A stretch of DNA of 31,482 bases from an uncultured Mollicutes bacterium (GTDB lineage: Bacteria > Bacillota_I > Bacilli_A > Acholeplasmatales > Anaeroplasmataceae): assembly GCA_900540705.1 (NCBI GenBank), contig UQGR01000023.1, forward strand, positions 1-31,482, written 5' to 3'. Position numbers and translations under genes: made by a program. Shown here in pieces: positions 1-6,930 of the stretch (position 1 is its first letter; each line of letters opens with the position of its first letter). The notes under the pieces were generated by a model that was not told the DNA's origin, ran no database searches, and saw nothing but the letters and a program-made list of their open reading frames with translations.

Positions 1-36
1 GCTGAGGCGAAAAGGCTAGATGACGGTTTTTACTAA
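1..36 (+). CDS. Possible 3' end of a truncated upstream gene
   Basis: The first frame reads AEAKRLDDGFY and then a TAA stop at 34-36, followed by a ribosome binding site and the next ORF. Eleven codons are too few to identify a family. I include it only because the spacing of about 19 nt to the next start is what one expects of a gene end within a polycistronic unit. Confidence 0.25.
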   Translation, partial: AEAKRLDDGFY

Positions 37-55
37 TTTTACCGAAAGGATTTAC

Positions 56-322
56 ATGATACAAAGACCAAGCCAAGAAGAGATTGAAAAATGCTTAGCG
101 GAATTTAGGGGCGATTACAAAAGAATACTCCGAAACATCACGGATTGTTTGGAGTTTGACTATAAGGCAATCTGCTCGCTCAGAAAGCTCTTAGCTGATT
201 CCAAAGAAGATATCGATGAACTCAAAAGAACCATTCGCCCACATATCGTGGATCTCATCTATGTTTTGATTCTCGATGAGAAAGACTTAAATGATGACGA
301 GCCATGGGAGGATGCAAAATGA
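56..322 (+). CDS. Small hypothetical protein, 88 aa, helical and charged
   Basis: I do not recognise a family. The product is short, rich in Lys, Glu and Asp, predicted mostly helical, and lacks a signal peptide or a clear membrane helix, so it is probably cytoplasmic. An in-frame ATG lies further upstream at 20, but the ATG at 56 is preceded by AAAGGA at 45-50 with 5 nt spacing, so I place the start there (MIQRPSQEE). The stop overlaps the next ATG in an ATGA arrangement (319-322), which implies translational coupling. The neighbouring small ORF begins in a similar way (MI, basic residue, Pro) and also contains a KRIL string, so the two could be distant relatives, but the similarity is weak. 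Confidence 0.55.
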   Translation: MIQRPSQEEIEKCLAEFRGDYKRILRNITDCLEFDYKAICSLRKLLADSKEDIDELKRTIRPHIVDLIYVLILDEKDLNDDEPWEDAK

Positions 323-573
323 TACGAAAACCTCTTACCGAGCAGCAAATTAAGAGCAAGTACAACTCTATTTCAGAGTGCATTGCCATCTGCTACATCC
401 AAACCAAGAGAATATTGGAAGATGCAGAATTGCTCAATATGGATACGAAGCCCATCAAAAAAGATTTAGCCTGTTTCATTCAAGAATTTATGCAGCTTTG
501 TAACCTGCCATTGCTTAAAATTATAAATCTTAAAAAATGGGAAATAGCGAATGCCTTTACAGAAATGCTTTAA
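319..573 (+). CDS. Small hypothetical protein, 84 aa, possibly a junction-truncated ORF
   Basis: The function is unknown. The start at ATG 319 is supported by GGGAGG at 306-311 with 7 nt spacing and by the ATGA overlap with the preceding stop; the upstream in-frame ATG at 304 has no comparable site. The first 50 or so residues are helical and Cys-containing. The last 36 codons are antisense to the conserved C-terminal part of the convergent GT8 gene. A 108 bp tail-to-tail overlap of two real genes is unusual, so the natural 3' end may have been lost at a recombination junction near 470-500 and the frame may simply run on into GT8 antisense. It could also be a spurious extension of a shorter gene. 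Confidence 0.45.
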   Translation: MIRKPLTEQQIKSKYNSISECIAICYIQTKRILEDAELLNMDTKPIKKDLACFIQEFMQLCNLPLLKIINLKKWEIANAFTEML

Positions 574-1224
574 AACTGTATTTTCCTTTATCTTTCTTTG
601 TTCATTGAAGCGAAATGGCATATATACTCGCTTTGTAGAAGCCTTATAAAGGGCAGTTTGGTCTGAAAAATAATACTTTTTATGCGCTAATAAATCAATG
701 GCTTTATTGAATAAGCCAGTTTCCCTAACTACCTTTAAATTAATATAAAGGACTCCTGCATTAAAATAATCTCTTTTAATCCAAAAGCGCCCCATATAAT
801 CCTTGCAGACTGCTAGCTCTGCATGCTCTATATCTATTTCATAGAAGGCCTCTAAGGAGGAACAGGTCATGATGTCTGTATCCATATAAATCACCTTATC
901 ACATGTCAAAACCTGAGGAGATAACAGACGTATCAGGGTTCCAGGCGTATATTTAGGATTCTTATTTGGAGAATCCTTAAAGGTCTGTTCAAAAAGATCA
1001 GAAATATCATAATAGGTTAGCTCATTTAAAGGATTTGCCTCCTTCATCACTTCTCTTAATCGATCCGCAGAAGCAACAGGAATCTTAGGTACCGTTGACC
1101 AGGAAATTTCCATAGTCATTAAATGTAAATGGACAGGCTCCTTTGTATGCTTTAAAATAGAGAGCATATTTAAGCAAACTCCCTGAAAAACCTTATAATT
1201 ACAGCTTTGTAAAATATGTATCAT
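466..1224 (-). CDS. Glycosyltransferase family 8 protein
   Basis: This is a GT-A fold, retaining glycosyltransferase that would transfer a sugar from a nucleotide sugar onto an envelope acceptor. The DxD metal and nucleotide-binding motif is DTD at residues 115-117 (context IYMDTDIM). Other GT8 hallmarks are an FNAG-type motif (YFNAGVLYINL), a SDQTAL motif and a C-terminal HFCKGIRYFPF segment. There is no signal peptide or membrane helix, so it is probably cytoplasmic. It lies 37 nt downstream of the flippase-like gene on the same strand, likely in one transcript, which suggests a glycolipid or surface-polymer role. At 252 residues it stops soon after the QWQVTKLHKF segment; relatives I recall carry some 15-25 further residues, so the C-terminus may be truncated at a junction. 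The acceptor and donor sugar cannot be read from the sequence. Confidence 0.85.
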   Translation of the reverse strand: MIHILQSCNYKVFQGVCLNMLSILKHTKEPVHLHLMTMEISWSTVPKIPVASADRLREVMKEANPLNELTYYDISDLFEQTFKDSPNKNPKYTPGTLIRLLSPQVLTCDKVIYMDTDIMTCSSLEAFYEIDIEHAELAVCKDYMGRFWIKRDYFNAGVLYINLKVVRETGLFNKAIDLLAHKKYYFSDQTALYKASTKRVYMPFRFNEQRKIKENTVLKHFCKGIRYFPFFKIYNFKQWQVTKLHKFLNETG

Positions 1225-1261
1225 TTTCTTACTACGACTAAAAAATTAGCTTTCCCCTTCC

Positions 1262-2377
1262 TTAATTCTCTACAGGCACATCCTCAACCTGCTTGTTTTT
1301 CCATTTCTTCACTAAAATTTCATAGATGATATAAGCTATAAAGCTTAAAATCATTAAAAGATAATAGGTCAAGGCTCTCCATAATATCATACCTGTAAAG
1401 CCAATGCTTTGATCTAAACCACCAAATAGACTCGCCGTAAATATGGTAGTAAAGGCAAACTCAATGCCACCAGTCCCACCTGGAGTTGGAACCCAAACCA
1501 TCGTTGTAATCGCAAAGGCAGAGGCTAAAATGATATAAGGCATCAACCGATACCCAAAATCAGCACCTAAAGCCTTTAGAATATAAAAGGGAATTGCATA
1601 ATAGAATACCAATGCCAGTCCCTTCAAAAGAACCGCTCCAATAAAGGTAAGCTTTCTTGAAAAAATCTCCTTGGCAGCAGCCTGAGCATTGGCACAATAG
1701 GTATCAAAAACAGGAATGGCCTTCGTCAAATGCTTACCAATAAATTTATTTCTACAAAAAAATTCCATAATTCTTCTAAGACCATTTCTCACAAATTTAC
1801 AAGTGGCCATCAAAATCATAAACACCAAAGTGAAAAGGTTCATCGCAAAGCCTAAGCCTATCATCCAGGCTGTGGAGGCTTCAAAATTCTCTGAAAACTT
1901 TCCATAGAAAAATAAAGATGCAACCGCAAAGATGTTAGTGGCAATCATCAAGGCAATAAAATTGGCAACGATAATTCCCGTTGAATCGCTCGCCTTCACC
2001 TTCTTCTGCGTAAACAAATAGATTTGAATAGGCTGTCCACCTGTAGAAAATGGAGTAATGCTGTTAAAGAAATGCTCAGATTCTCCTACTAAATAATTGT
2101 CCAAAAAATGTGTTTTAAACTTCTTCTGTTTCGCAATAAGACATAAGGACAGAGGCCAAAGGGCAGCATACAATACTAAGCATAAAACGGCCATCCCCAT
2201 ATGGTTTCCATCAACCGTCTTTATTAAATCTATCGTCGTATTGATATCATTAAAATTGAAAAATATTATAAATACAATAGCTGTTATTAATAGTATGATT
2301 AAAACAGAGAGAATGGTCTTCTTCCGATTCATCGGCTTCTTCTCTGGTTTTTCTTCTAAAATGTTCTTTTGTTCCAT
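1262..2377 (-). CDS. LPG synthase TM-domain (UPF0104/flippase-like) membrane protein
   Basis: This is a polytopic membrane protein of the lysylphosphatidylglycerol synthase transmembrane family (PF03706). It shows the diagnostic PFSTGGQP motif after the second or third helix and PTPGGTGGIE further on, with about eight hydrophobic helices and a basic N-terminal and C-terminal tail. It lacks the cytosolic aminoacyl-transfer domain of full MprF, so it is not a complete LPG synthase. Stand-alone members are thought to move or handle lipids or glycolipids. I start at ATG 2377 (MEQKNIL), 371 aa, with AAAGGA 10 nt upstream. Upstream in-frame alternatives fail because the TTG at 2431 lies in the -35 box and the ATG at 2398 sits at the predicted transcription start. 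It is probably co-transcribed with the GT8 gene. Confidence 0.85.
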   Translation of the reverse strand: MEQKNILEEKPEKKPMNRKKTILSVLIILLITAIVFIIFFNFNDINTTIDLIKTVDGNHMGMAVLCLVLYAALWPLSLCLIAKQKKFKTHFLDNYLVGESEHFFNSITPFSTGGQPIQIYLFTQKKVKASDSTGIIVANFIALMIATNIFAVASLFFYGKFSENFEASTAWMIGLGFAMNLFTLVFMILMATCKFVRNGLRRIMEFFCRNKFIGKHLTKAIPVFDTYCANAQAAAKEIFSRKLTFIGAVLLKGLALVFYYAIPFYILKALGADFGYRLMPYIILASAFAITTMVWVPTPGGTGGIEFAFTTIFTASLFGGLDQSIGFTGMILWRALTYYLLMILSFIAYIIYEILVKKWKNKQVEDVPVEN

Positions 2378-2402
2378 TTTACCATATTCCTTTATCATTA
2401 TT

Positions 2403-2431
2403 ATTTTACTTAATTCCTCAATTTTTATCAA
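2403..2431 (-). promoter_or_regulatory. Sigma-A-type promoter for the flippase-GT8 unit
   Basis: On the minus strand, TTGATA (2426-2431) and TAAAAT (2403-2408) are separated by exactly 17 bp. The predicted transcription start falls near 2396, just upstream of the AAAGGA site and ATG 2377. It lies back to back with the plus-strand promoter at 2450-2478. Confidence 0.65.
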
Positions 2432-2449
2432 GTATATTTAACATTTTTC

Positions 2450-2478
2450 TTGCTTAGCACCCCTAAAAATGATAAAAT
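2450..2478 (+). promoter_or_regulatory. Sigma-A-type promoter for the leader ORF and acyltransferase
   Basis: TTGCTT (2450-2455) and TAAAAT (2473-2478) are separated by 17 bp. Transcription would start near 2485, leaving a very short leader before the AGGTGA ribosome binding site at 2488-2493. The -35 box is only 18 bp from the divergent -35 box, so one regulator or DNA-bending event could affect both. Confidence 0.6.
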
Positions 2479-2498
2479 TTTACTAGTAGGTGATTTTT

Positions 2499-2522
2499 AT
2501 GGACTTCATTAGAGAGCTATGA
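2499..2522 (+). CDS. Seven-codon leader ORF coupled to the acyltransferase
   Basis: ATG 2499 encodes MDFIREL and then TGA at 2520-2522. It has its own good ribosome binding site, AGGTGA at 2488-2493 with 5 nt spacing. Its stop overlaps the acyltransferase start in an ATGA arrangement at 2519-2522. The downstream ATG itself has only a poor site (AGAGAG two nt away), so ribosomes terminating on the leader probably re-initiate on the acyltransferase. Whether the peptide has a function or only serves as a translation entry site is unknown. No codon repeats suggest amino-acid attenuation. Confidence 0.5.
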   Translation: MDFIREL

Positions 2523-3331
2523 AGAAGAACAAACAAAAAATTATATATTATAATGATTTGAAAAATGATGACTTTTCAGGAACAAATATTACAGTAAAGC
2601 CCCTAAGTCCCAAATACAAATATGTCCATAAAAATATATTTTGGAGACTACTGGCAAATTTTGTTTATTACTGTATTGCCAAGCCTGTCCTTTTTTTATT
2701 AGTAAAAATCATTTATCATCAAAGATTTGGAAATAAAAGAAAGATTAAAGAGGTCAAAAGGATAGGTGCCATTCTTTATGGAAACCACACGACAAAGCTC
2801 GCAGATGCCTTTGTCCCAAACATCTTATTTTCCTTTAAAAGAACCTACATTATTTCCTCTCCAGAGACCATGTCTATTCCGGGAATCCGACTCCTTTTAG
2901 AACAACTAGGAGTTATTCCTCTATCTGATAAGCTTTCCCTTAAGAAGAAATTTTTGAAGGCTTTGGAATACCGGCTAAATCAAAGAGCCCTTCTAATGAT
3001 TTATCCTGAGGCTCACATTTGGCCCTTCTATACGAAGATTCGGCCCTTTGATGAGGGAAGCTTCAAGTATGCAGCCTTATTTGACAAGCCAGTCTATGCT
3101 TTAACCAATTGCTACCAAAAACGACGCTTCAGCAAAAAGCCTAAGCTAACCACCTTTATCGATGGCCCCTTCTATCCAAAGGAGGAATGGAATACCATTC
3201 AAAACGCTCAATACCTAAGAGATTTAGTTTATCAAGCTATGGTAGAAAGAACAGAAAAATATTCTACCTACGAATATGTAAAATACGTTCAAAGAACGAA
3301 GGATACGGAATCTATAAAACAAGAAAACTAG
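2519..3331 (+). CDS. PlsC-like lysophospholipid acyltransferase family protein
   Basis: This is a member of the 1-acyl-glycerol-3-phosphate acyltransferase superfamily, which transfers a fatty acyl chain to a lysolipid-type acceptor at the membrane. A hydrophobic segment at about residues 42-66 anchors it. Motif I appears as GNHTTKLAD, with catalytic His90 and Asp96, giving H-x5-D rather than the usual H-x4-D. A later block reads YPEAHIWPF at 162-170 (motif III region with Glu164), followed by TKIRPF. These blocks match a Bacillota subfamily rather than classic PlsC, so the true acceptor could be something other than lysophosphatidic acid. At 270 residues it is of usual length. The start overlaps the leader ORF stop. 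It diverges from the flippase-GT8 unit, which suggests a shared lipid or envelope context, and is followed directly by a strong terminator. Confidence 0.8.
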   Translation: MKKNKQKIIYYNDLKNDDFSGTNITVKPLSPKYKYVHKNIFWRLLANFVYYCIAKPVLFLLVKIIYHQRFGNKRKIKEVKRIGAILYGNHTTKLADAFVPNILFSFKRTYIISSPETMSIPGIRLLLEQLGVIPLSDKLSLKKKFLKALEYRLNQRALLMIYPEAHIWPFYTKIRPFDEGSFKYAALFDKPVYALTNCYQKRRFSKKPKLTTFIDGPFYPKEEWNTIQNAQYLRDLVYQAMVERTEKYSTYEYVKYVQRTKDTESIKQEN

Positions 3332-3364
3332 GGTTATTCAAAATAGCCCTAGTTCTTTTTTTTT
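3326..3364 (+). terminator. Intrinsic terminator after the acyltransferase
   Basis: A 12 bp stem AACTAGGGTTAT / ATAGCCCTAGTT (3326-3337 with 3343-3354, one T-G pair) has a five-base loop and is followed by C and nine T residues. The stem begins inside the acyltransferase stop codon region. On the minus strand the same stem is followed by TTTTCTTGTTTT, so it may also end the convergent xylose operon. Confidence 0.85.
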
Positions 3365-4121
3365 AATCCAAGATATGATATAGAAAATATGGGGTTTGTT
3401 CTAACCAGCTTGGCCAATCGTGGGGGCGGTCATATCCCCAGTAGTCACACCAAACTGGCACATTGTGACGGTGAAACTCAAAATCCATAGTTCTTGTATC
3501 TGCCAGACATTCCTCTTCCCAGGAGCCCTGTCCAACACATAATATAATTCTACTTCTCCGATAGAGGTCTAAATAGCTATGGTCAGTAGCCATACATTTC
3601 AAGGTATCTATCGGTGAATTTAAGAAGGTCAAATCATCCGCGTAATTTTTGAAGAAAAATCCAGAATGATAGATTCCTGAGAGTGCCAATACTGCATCAA
3701 AAATATCAGGCTTTCTCAAGAAAAAATTCATAGCATGATAGGCACCCATTGAACAGCCAAAGGTCATAATTCCAGAGGCAACTCCGCCTCCATTTCCATA
3801 GGTGTTAATCTCATAAACCCTATGCACAAATTCCTGTATGATATAGTTAAAGAAGGCCTCCTGAGCTTCAATGCGCCAACGGGGATTTTTTCCTTCTGCA
3901 CTCCAGGATTCTATATCGATGGAATCTACACAGAACACCTGAATTTTCCCTTGGTCAATGTACCAACGCATAGATTCTATCAGGCCTCTATTTTCATAGT
4001 CATAGAAACGGCCATTTTGACAAGGAAAGGCTATGCAGGGTTTACCTGCATGACCAAACACCTTATACTCCATATCTCTACCTAAGATGGAGCTATATTC
4101 TCTAAAATACTCAACCTTCAT
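3363..4121 (-). CDS. Esterase D/putative alpha-beta hydrolase (PF00756-like)
   Basis: This is an alpha/beta-hydrolase-fold esterase of the feruloyl/acetyl esterase-like family. The nucleophile elbow is GCSMG with Ser124, and the likely catalytic His is His234 in RPHDWPSW near the C-terminus. There is no signal peptide, so it is cytoplasmic. The ATG lies 3 nt after the xylA TAG stop, with GAGGG inside xylA as ribosome binding site, so it is the last gene of the xylose operon. This position suggests deacylation of imported xylo-oligosaccharides or xylosides, but that is inference from context. Members of the family also include S-formylglutathione hydrolase and uncharacterised esterases, and the substrate cannot be assigned from sequence alone. 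Confidence 0.8.
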   Translation of the reverse strand: MKVEYFREYSSILGRDMEYKVFGHAGKPCIAFPCQNGRFYDYENRGLIESMRWYIDQGKIQVFCVDSIDIESWSAEGKNPRWRIEAQEAFFNYIIQEFVHRVYEINTYGNGGGVASGIMTFGCSMGAYHAMNFFLRKPDIFDAVLALSGIYHSGFFFKNYADDLTFLNSPIDTLKCMATDHSYLDLYRRSRIILCVGQGSWEEECLADTRTMDFEFHRHNVPVWCDYWGYDRPHDWPSWLEQTPYFLYHILD

Positions 4122-4124
4122 CGC

Positions 4125-5438
4125 CTAGCCCTCATAGATATATTGGTTTAAAATAGCCTCCAAAAGCTCCTGGCGTCCTGAAATTCCTTCTACCTGATCA
4201 TGGGCTAAGGCATAGGTGCTTAATTCCTCTAAGGTCACAGCCTTATCCTCTATTTTCTTCCCAATTCCCGTTGTATAAGATTGATAACGCTCCTTCTTAA
4301 AGCTTTCAAATACCTGGTCCTCTAAAAGCTTCGCTGCAATCCGTAATCCCTTCGCAAAGGTATCCATTCCTGCAATATAGCCTAAGAATAAATCCTCATC
4401 AGAAAAGCTTTGACGACGTACCTTTGCATCAAAGTTCAACCCACCTTTTCCTAATCCACCAGCCTGTAAAACCTCATACATTGCCAAAGTTGCATCATAG
4501 ATATTTGTTGGGAACTGGTCCGTATCCCAGCCTAACAGCATATCACCCTGGTTAGCATCAATAGAACCTAATACCCCATGAATTCTTGCAAGATTCAATT
4601 CATGATTAAAGGTATGAATGGCTAAGGTCGCATGGTTCGCCTCAATATTCATTTTGAAATCCTTTTCCAAGCCATAGGCTCTTAAGAAGCCTAAAACCGT
4701 CTGAACATCAAAATCATATTGGTGCTTGGTTGGCTCCTTTGGTTTAGGCTCAATCAAAAGCTGAGCATTCAAGCCACTTTTTTTATTGTAATCCCTGGCA
4801 AGAGCTAATAAGGTGGCATAATGATCTAGCTCCATCTTGACATCCGTATTTAAAAGAGTGTCATAGCCTTCTCTTCCACCCCAGAATACATAGTTTTGAC
4901 CTCCGAGCTTCTTGGTGGTATCCATTGCCTTTTTAATTTGAGCTGCTGCGTAGGCAAAGGCATCTGCATTCGGACTAGTCCCCGCTCCAGACATATACCT
5001 CTTGTGGTTGAAGCAATTGGCTGTTCCCCAAAGACATTTGATGTTCGTCCCTTTCATTTTTTCCAAAACATAATCAGATACCTGATCTAACACCTTATTG
5101 GATTCCTCTAGAGTCGACATTTCTGGTGCCATATCCCGGTCGTGAAAACAAAAGTACTCAATACCAAGCTTTTCCATAAATTCAAAGCCAGCATCTACCT
5201 TTTCAAAAGCTTCCTTAACTGGATCACTATCCTCAAAGGTTCTCACCATCGTATTAGAGCCAAATTGATCAGAGCCCTTAGCACATAGGGTATGCCACCA
5301 GCTCATTGCAAATTTCAAATGCTCCCCCATCATCTTACCCAAAATCTTCTCATCCTTATTGTAGTACTTAAACGCCATAGGATTTTTGGATTTTGGTCCC
5401 TCATACTGGATTTTTCCAACTTTAAAATATTCTTTCAT
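4125..5438 (-). CDS. xylA: Xylose isomerase
   Basis: The enzyme interconverts D-xylose and D-xylulose in the cytoplasm using divalent metal. The 437-residue length fits the long (class II) XylA group. The active-site His is in CFHDRD (His99, Asp100, Asp102). The WGGREGYDTLLNTD block, the metal-ligand Glu in IEPKPKEPTKHQYDFD, the NIEANHATLA block and LGSIDANQGD are all intact. The start ATG overlaps the xylB stop (ATGA at 5435-5438), with GGAG upstream, which gives tight coupling to xylB. Together with the kinase it feeds xylulose-5-phosphate into the pentose phosphate or phosphoketolase pathway. No catabolite-responsive element or XylR operator is evident inside the operon, and no xylose transporter lies nearby. 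Confidence 0.97.
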   Translation of the reverse strand: MKEYFKVGKIQYEGPKSKNPMAFKYYNKDEKILGKMMGEHLKFAMSWWHTLCAKGSDQFGSNTMVRTFEDSDPVKEAFEKVDAGFEFMEKLGIEYFCFHDRDMAPEMSTLEESNKVLDQVSDYVLEKMKGTNIKCLWGTANCFNHKRYMSGAGTSPNADAFAYAAAQIKKAMDTTKKLGGQNYVFWGGREGYDTLLNTDVKMELDHYATLLALARDYNKKSGLNAQLLIEPKPKEPTKHQYDFDVQTVLGFLRAYGLEKDFKMNIEANHATLAIHTFNHELNLARIHGVLGSIDANQGDMLLGWDTDQFPTNIYDATLAMYEVLQAGGLGKGGLNFDAKVRRQSFSDEDLFLGYIAGMDTFAKGLRIAAKLLEDQVFESFKKERYQSYTTGIGKKIEDKAVTLEELSTYALAHDQVEGISGRQELLEAILNQYIYEG

Positions 5439-6919
5439 TCTTTCTCCTCCTCTATTTTAAAAGCTTGTTCATAAAATTTTTTTAAACTAAAATAGGCATC
5501 CTGATAAAGCTGATGTCCCTTCTCATACTCCATAACCCATTCCTCCTTTGGATAAGTAATATCTGAAGACTGAATGATTTTAGAGGTTGCTGCCTTAATG
5601 GATGGATACACCCCATCCGCTACCATCGCCAGAATAGCAACACCTAAGGCTCCTCCCTCTGCCTGCTGAATTCTTTCTACAGGCTCATGAAAGCAGGAAG
5701 CAATAATGGTTCTCCAAAGGCCCCCCTTCGCACCTCCACCCGAAATGCGAATATGATATCTTCCCTTTGGCAATAAACTAAAACAATCCTTTAAGCTATA
5801 GGCAACACCTTCTAAAACAGCCCTTACCATATGTCCAGCCGTCGTATTTTGACGTATGCCAATGAAGGTCCCACTGGCAAATGGATCCATATGCGGAGTT
5901 CTTTCTCCATTTAAATAAGGAAGATAAATCAATCCATTAGATGACGGAGGAATTGCCTCAGCCAAATCATTTAATTCCTTATACTCCTTATCCTCAAACA
6001 ACGTCTCCTTTAGCCATTTATAGGAAAGCCCACAGCCATTGGTTACTCCCATGATATGATAGGTATCTGGTACAGCATGCATAAACACCTGAACCTGATT
6101 GTCCGCCAAATCCTCCTTTAGGATTGGTGAAAACACAACACCAGAGGAGCCCAAAACGACGCTCACATCTCCACGCTCTATGATGCCATTCCCGATGGCC
6201 GCAGCTGCCTGGTCCCCAGCCCCTCCTACCACAAAGGTGGCTGGAGTAAGACCGACCTCTTCTGCAATTTGGGAGGTTAAATAGCCACTTATATCCGAGG
6301 ATTCCTTTAGTTTTGGAAGCATGTCCTCTGTAATTTCTAAATAGTCTAGCAGCTCCTTGGAATACCTTTTCTCATAGATATTTACCATCTGCATTCCAGA
6401 GGCATCTGAATATTCTGTTGTAAAGGCGCCTGTAAGACAATATCTTACATAGTCCTTAGGAAGCATAATTTTAGAAATTTTTCGATAAATTTCTGGTTCA
6501 TGATTTTTAACCCATAACAGCTTGGATAGAGTAAAAGAGGCGACAACCTCATTGCCAGTAATGGCTTTCATTTTTTCATTTCCAAAATGCCGGATGAGCT
6601 CTTCTGCCTCCAAAATCGCCCGATTATCGCACCAAATGATGCTTTTTCTTAAAAGCTTGTCCTCTTTGTCGAGTAAAACCAATCCATGCATCTGCCCAGA
6701 AAGTCCAATCCCAGATATCCTATAGCCCTCTTTAGAAATCTTTTGGATTACCATCTTCGCTGCCTGAACCCAATCCTCTGGGTTTTGTTCTCTATAGCCT
6801 GGCTTGGGCGTTTCTAAGTCATACGCAACAAGCTTAGAGGTTACCTGATGGCCGCCTTCATCAAAGCAAACACCCTTAGTTCCACTCGTTCCTATATCAA
6901 TTCCTAAGTAGTACTTCAT
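5435..6919 (-). CDS. xylB: Xylulokinase
   Basis: A FGGY-family sugar kinase that phosphorylates D-xylulose with ATP. The N-terminal phosphate-binding loop is DIGTSGTKG (residues 8-16), a substrate-contact motif is GLSGQMHG (72-79), and the catalytic base is Asp236 in GGAGDQAAAA. The C-terminal ADP-binding block ISGGGAKGGLWRTI is present. The 494-residue length is normal. Its ribosome binding site, AAAGGAGG, overlaps the stop of the preceding acetyltransferase gene only 11 nt upstream, and its own stop overlaps the xylA start. The GQMHG motif and the xylA neighbour favour xylulokinase over glycerol kinase or gluconokinase. Confidence 0.96.
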   Translation of the reverse strand: MKYYLGIDIGTSGTKGVCFDEGGHQVTSKLVAYDLETPKPGYREQNPEDWVQAAKMVIQKISKEGYRISGIGLSGQMHGLVLLDKEDKLLRKSIIWCDNRAILEAEELIRHFGNEKMKAITGNEVVASFTLSKLLWVKNHEPEIYRKISKIMLPKDYVRYCLTGAFTTEYSDASGMQMVNIYEKRYSKELLDYLEITEDMLPKLKESSDISGYLTSQIAEEVGLTPATFVVGGAGDQAAAAIGNGIIERGDVSVVLGSSGVVFSPILKEDLADNQVQVFMHAVPDTYHIMGVTNGCGLSYKWLKETLFEDKEYKELNDLAEAIPPSSNGLIYLPYLNGERTPHMDPFASGTFIGIRQNTTAGHMVRAVLEGVAYSLKDCFSLLPKGRYHIRISGGGAKGGLWRTIIASCFHEPVERIQQAEGGALGVAILAMVADGVYPSIKAATSKIIQSSDITYPKEEWVMEYEKGHQLYQDAYFSLKKFYEQAFKIEEEKE

Positions 6920-6930
6920 ATACTCCTCCT

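Noticed and set aside
466..573. The plus-strand ORF end (KIINLKKWEIA) and the antisense GT8 protein (FKIYNFKQWQV) look alike.
   Set aside because: They are complementary readings of the same A/T-rich DNA, so the resemblance is a base-composition coincidence rather than homology.
2378..2431. Longer flippase start at TTG 2431 or ATG 2398.
   Set aside because: The first lies in the -35 box and the second at the predicted transcription start, while ATG 2377 has a ribosome binding site.
2499..2522. Leader ORF as the true acyltransferase N-terminus disrupted by a frameshift.
   Set aside because: The acyltransferase already has a full-length family-like N-terminus from ATG 2519, so no missing segment needs explaining.
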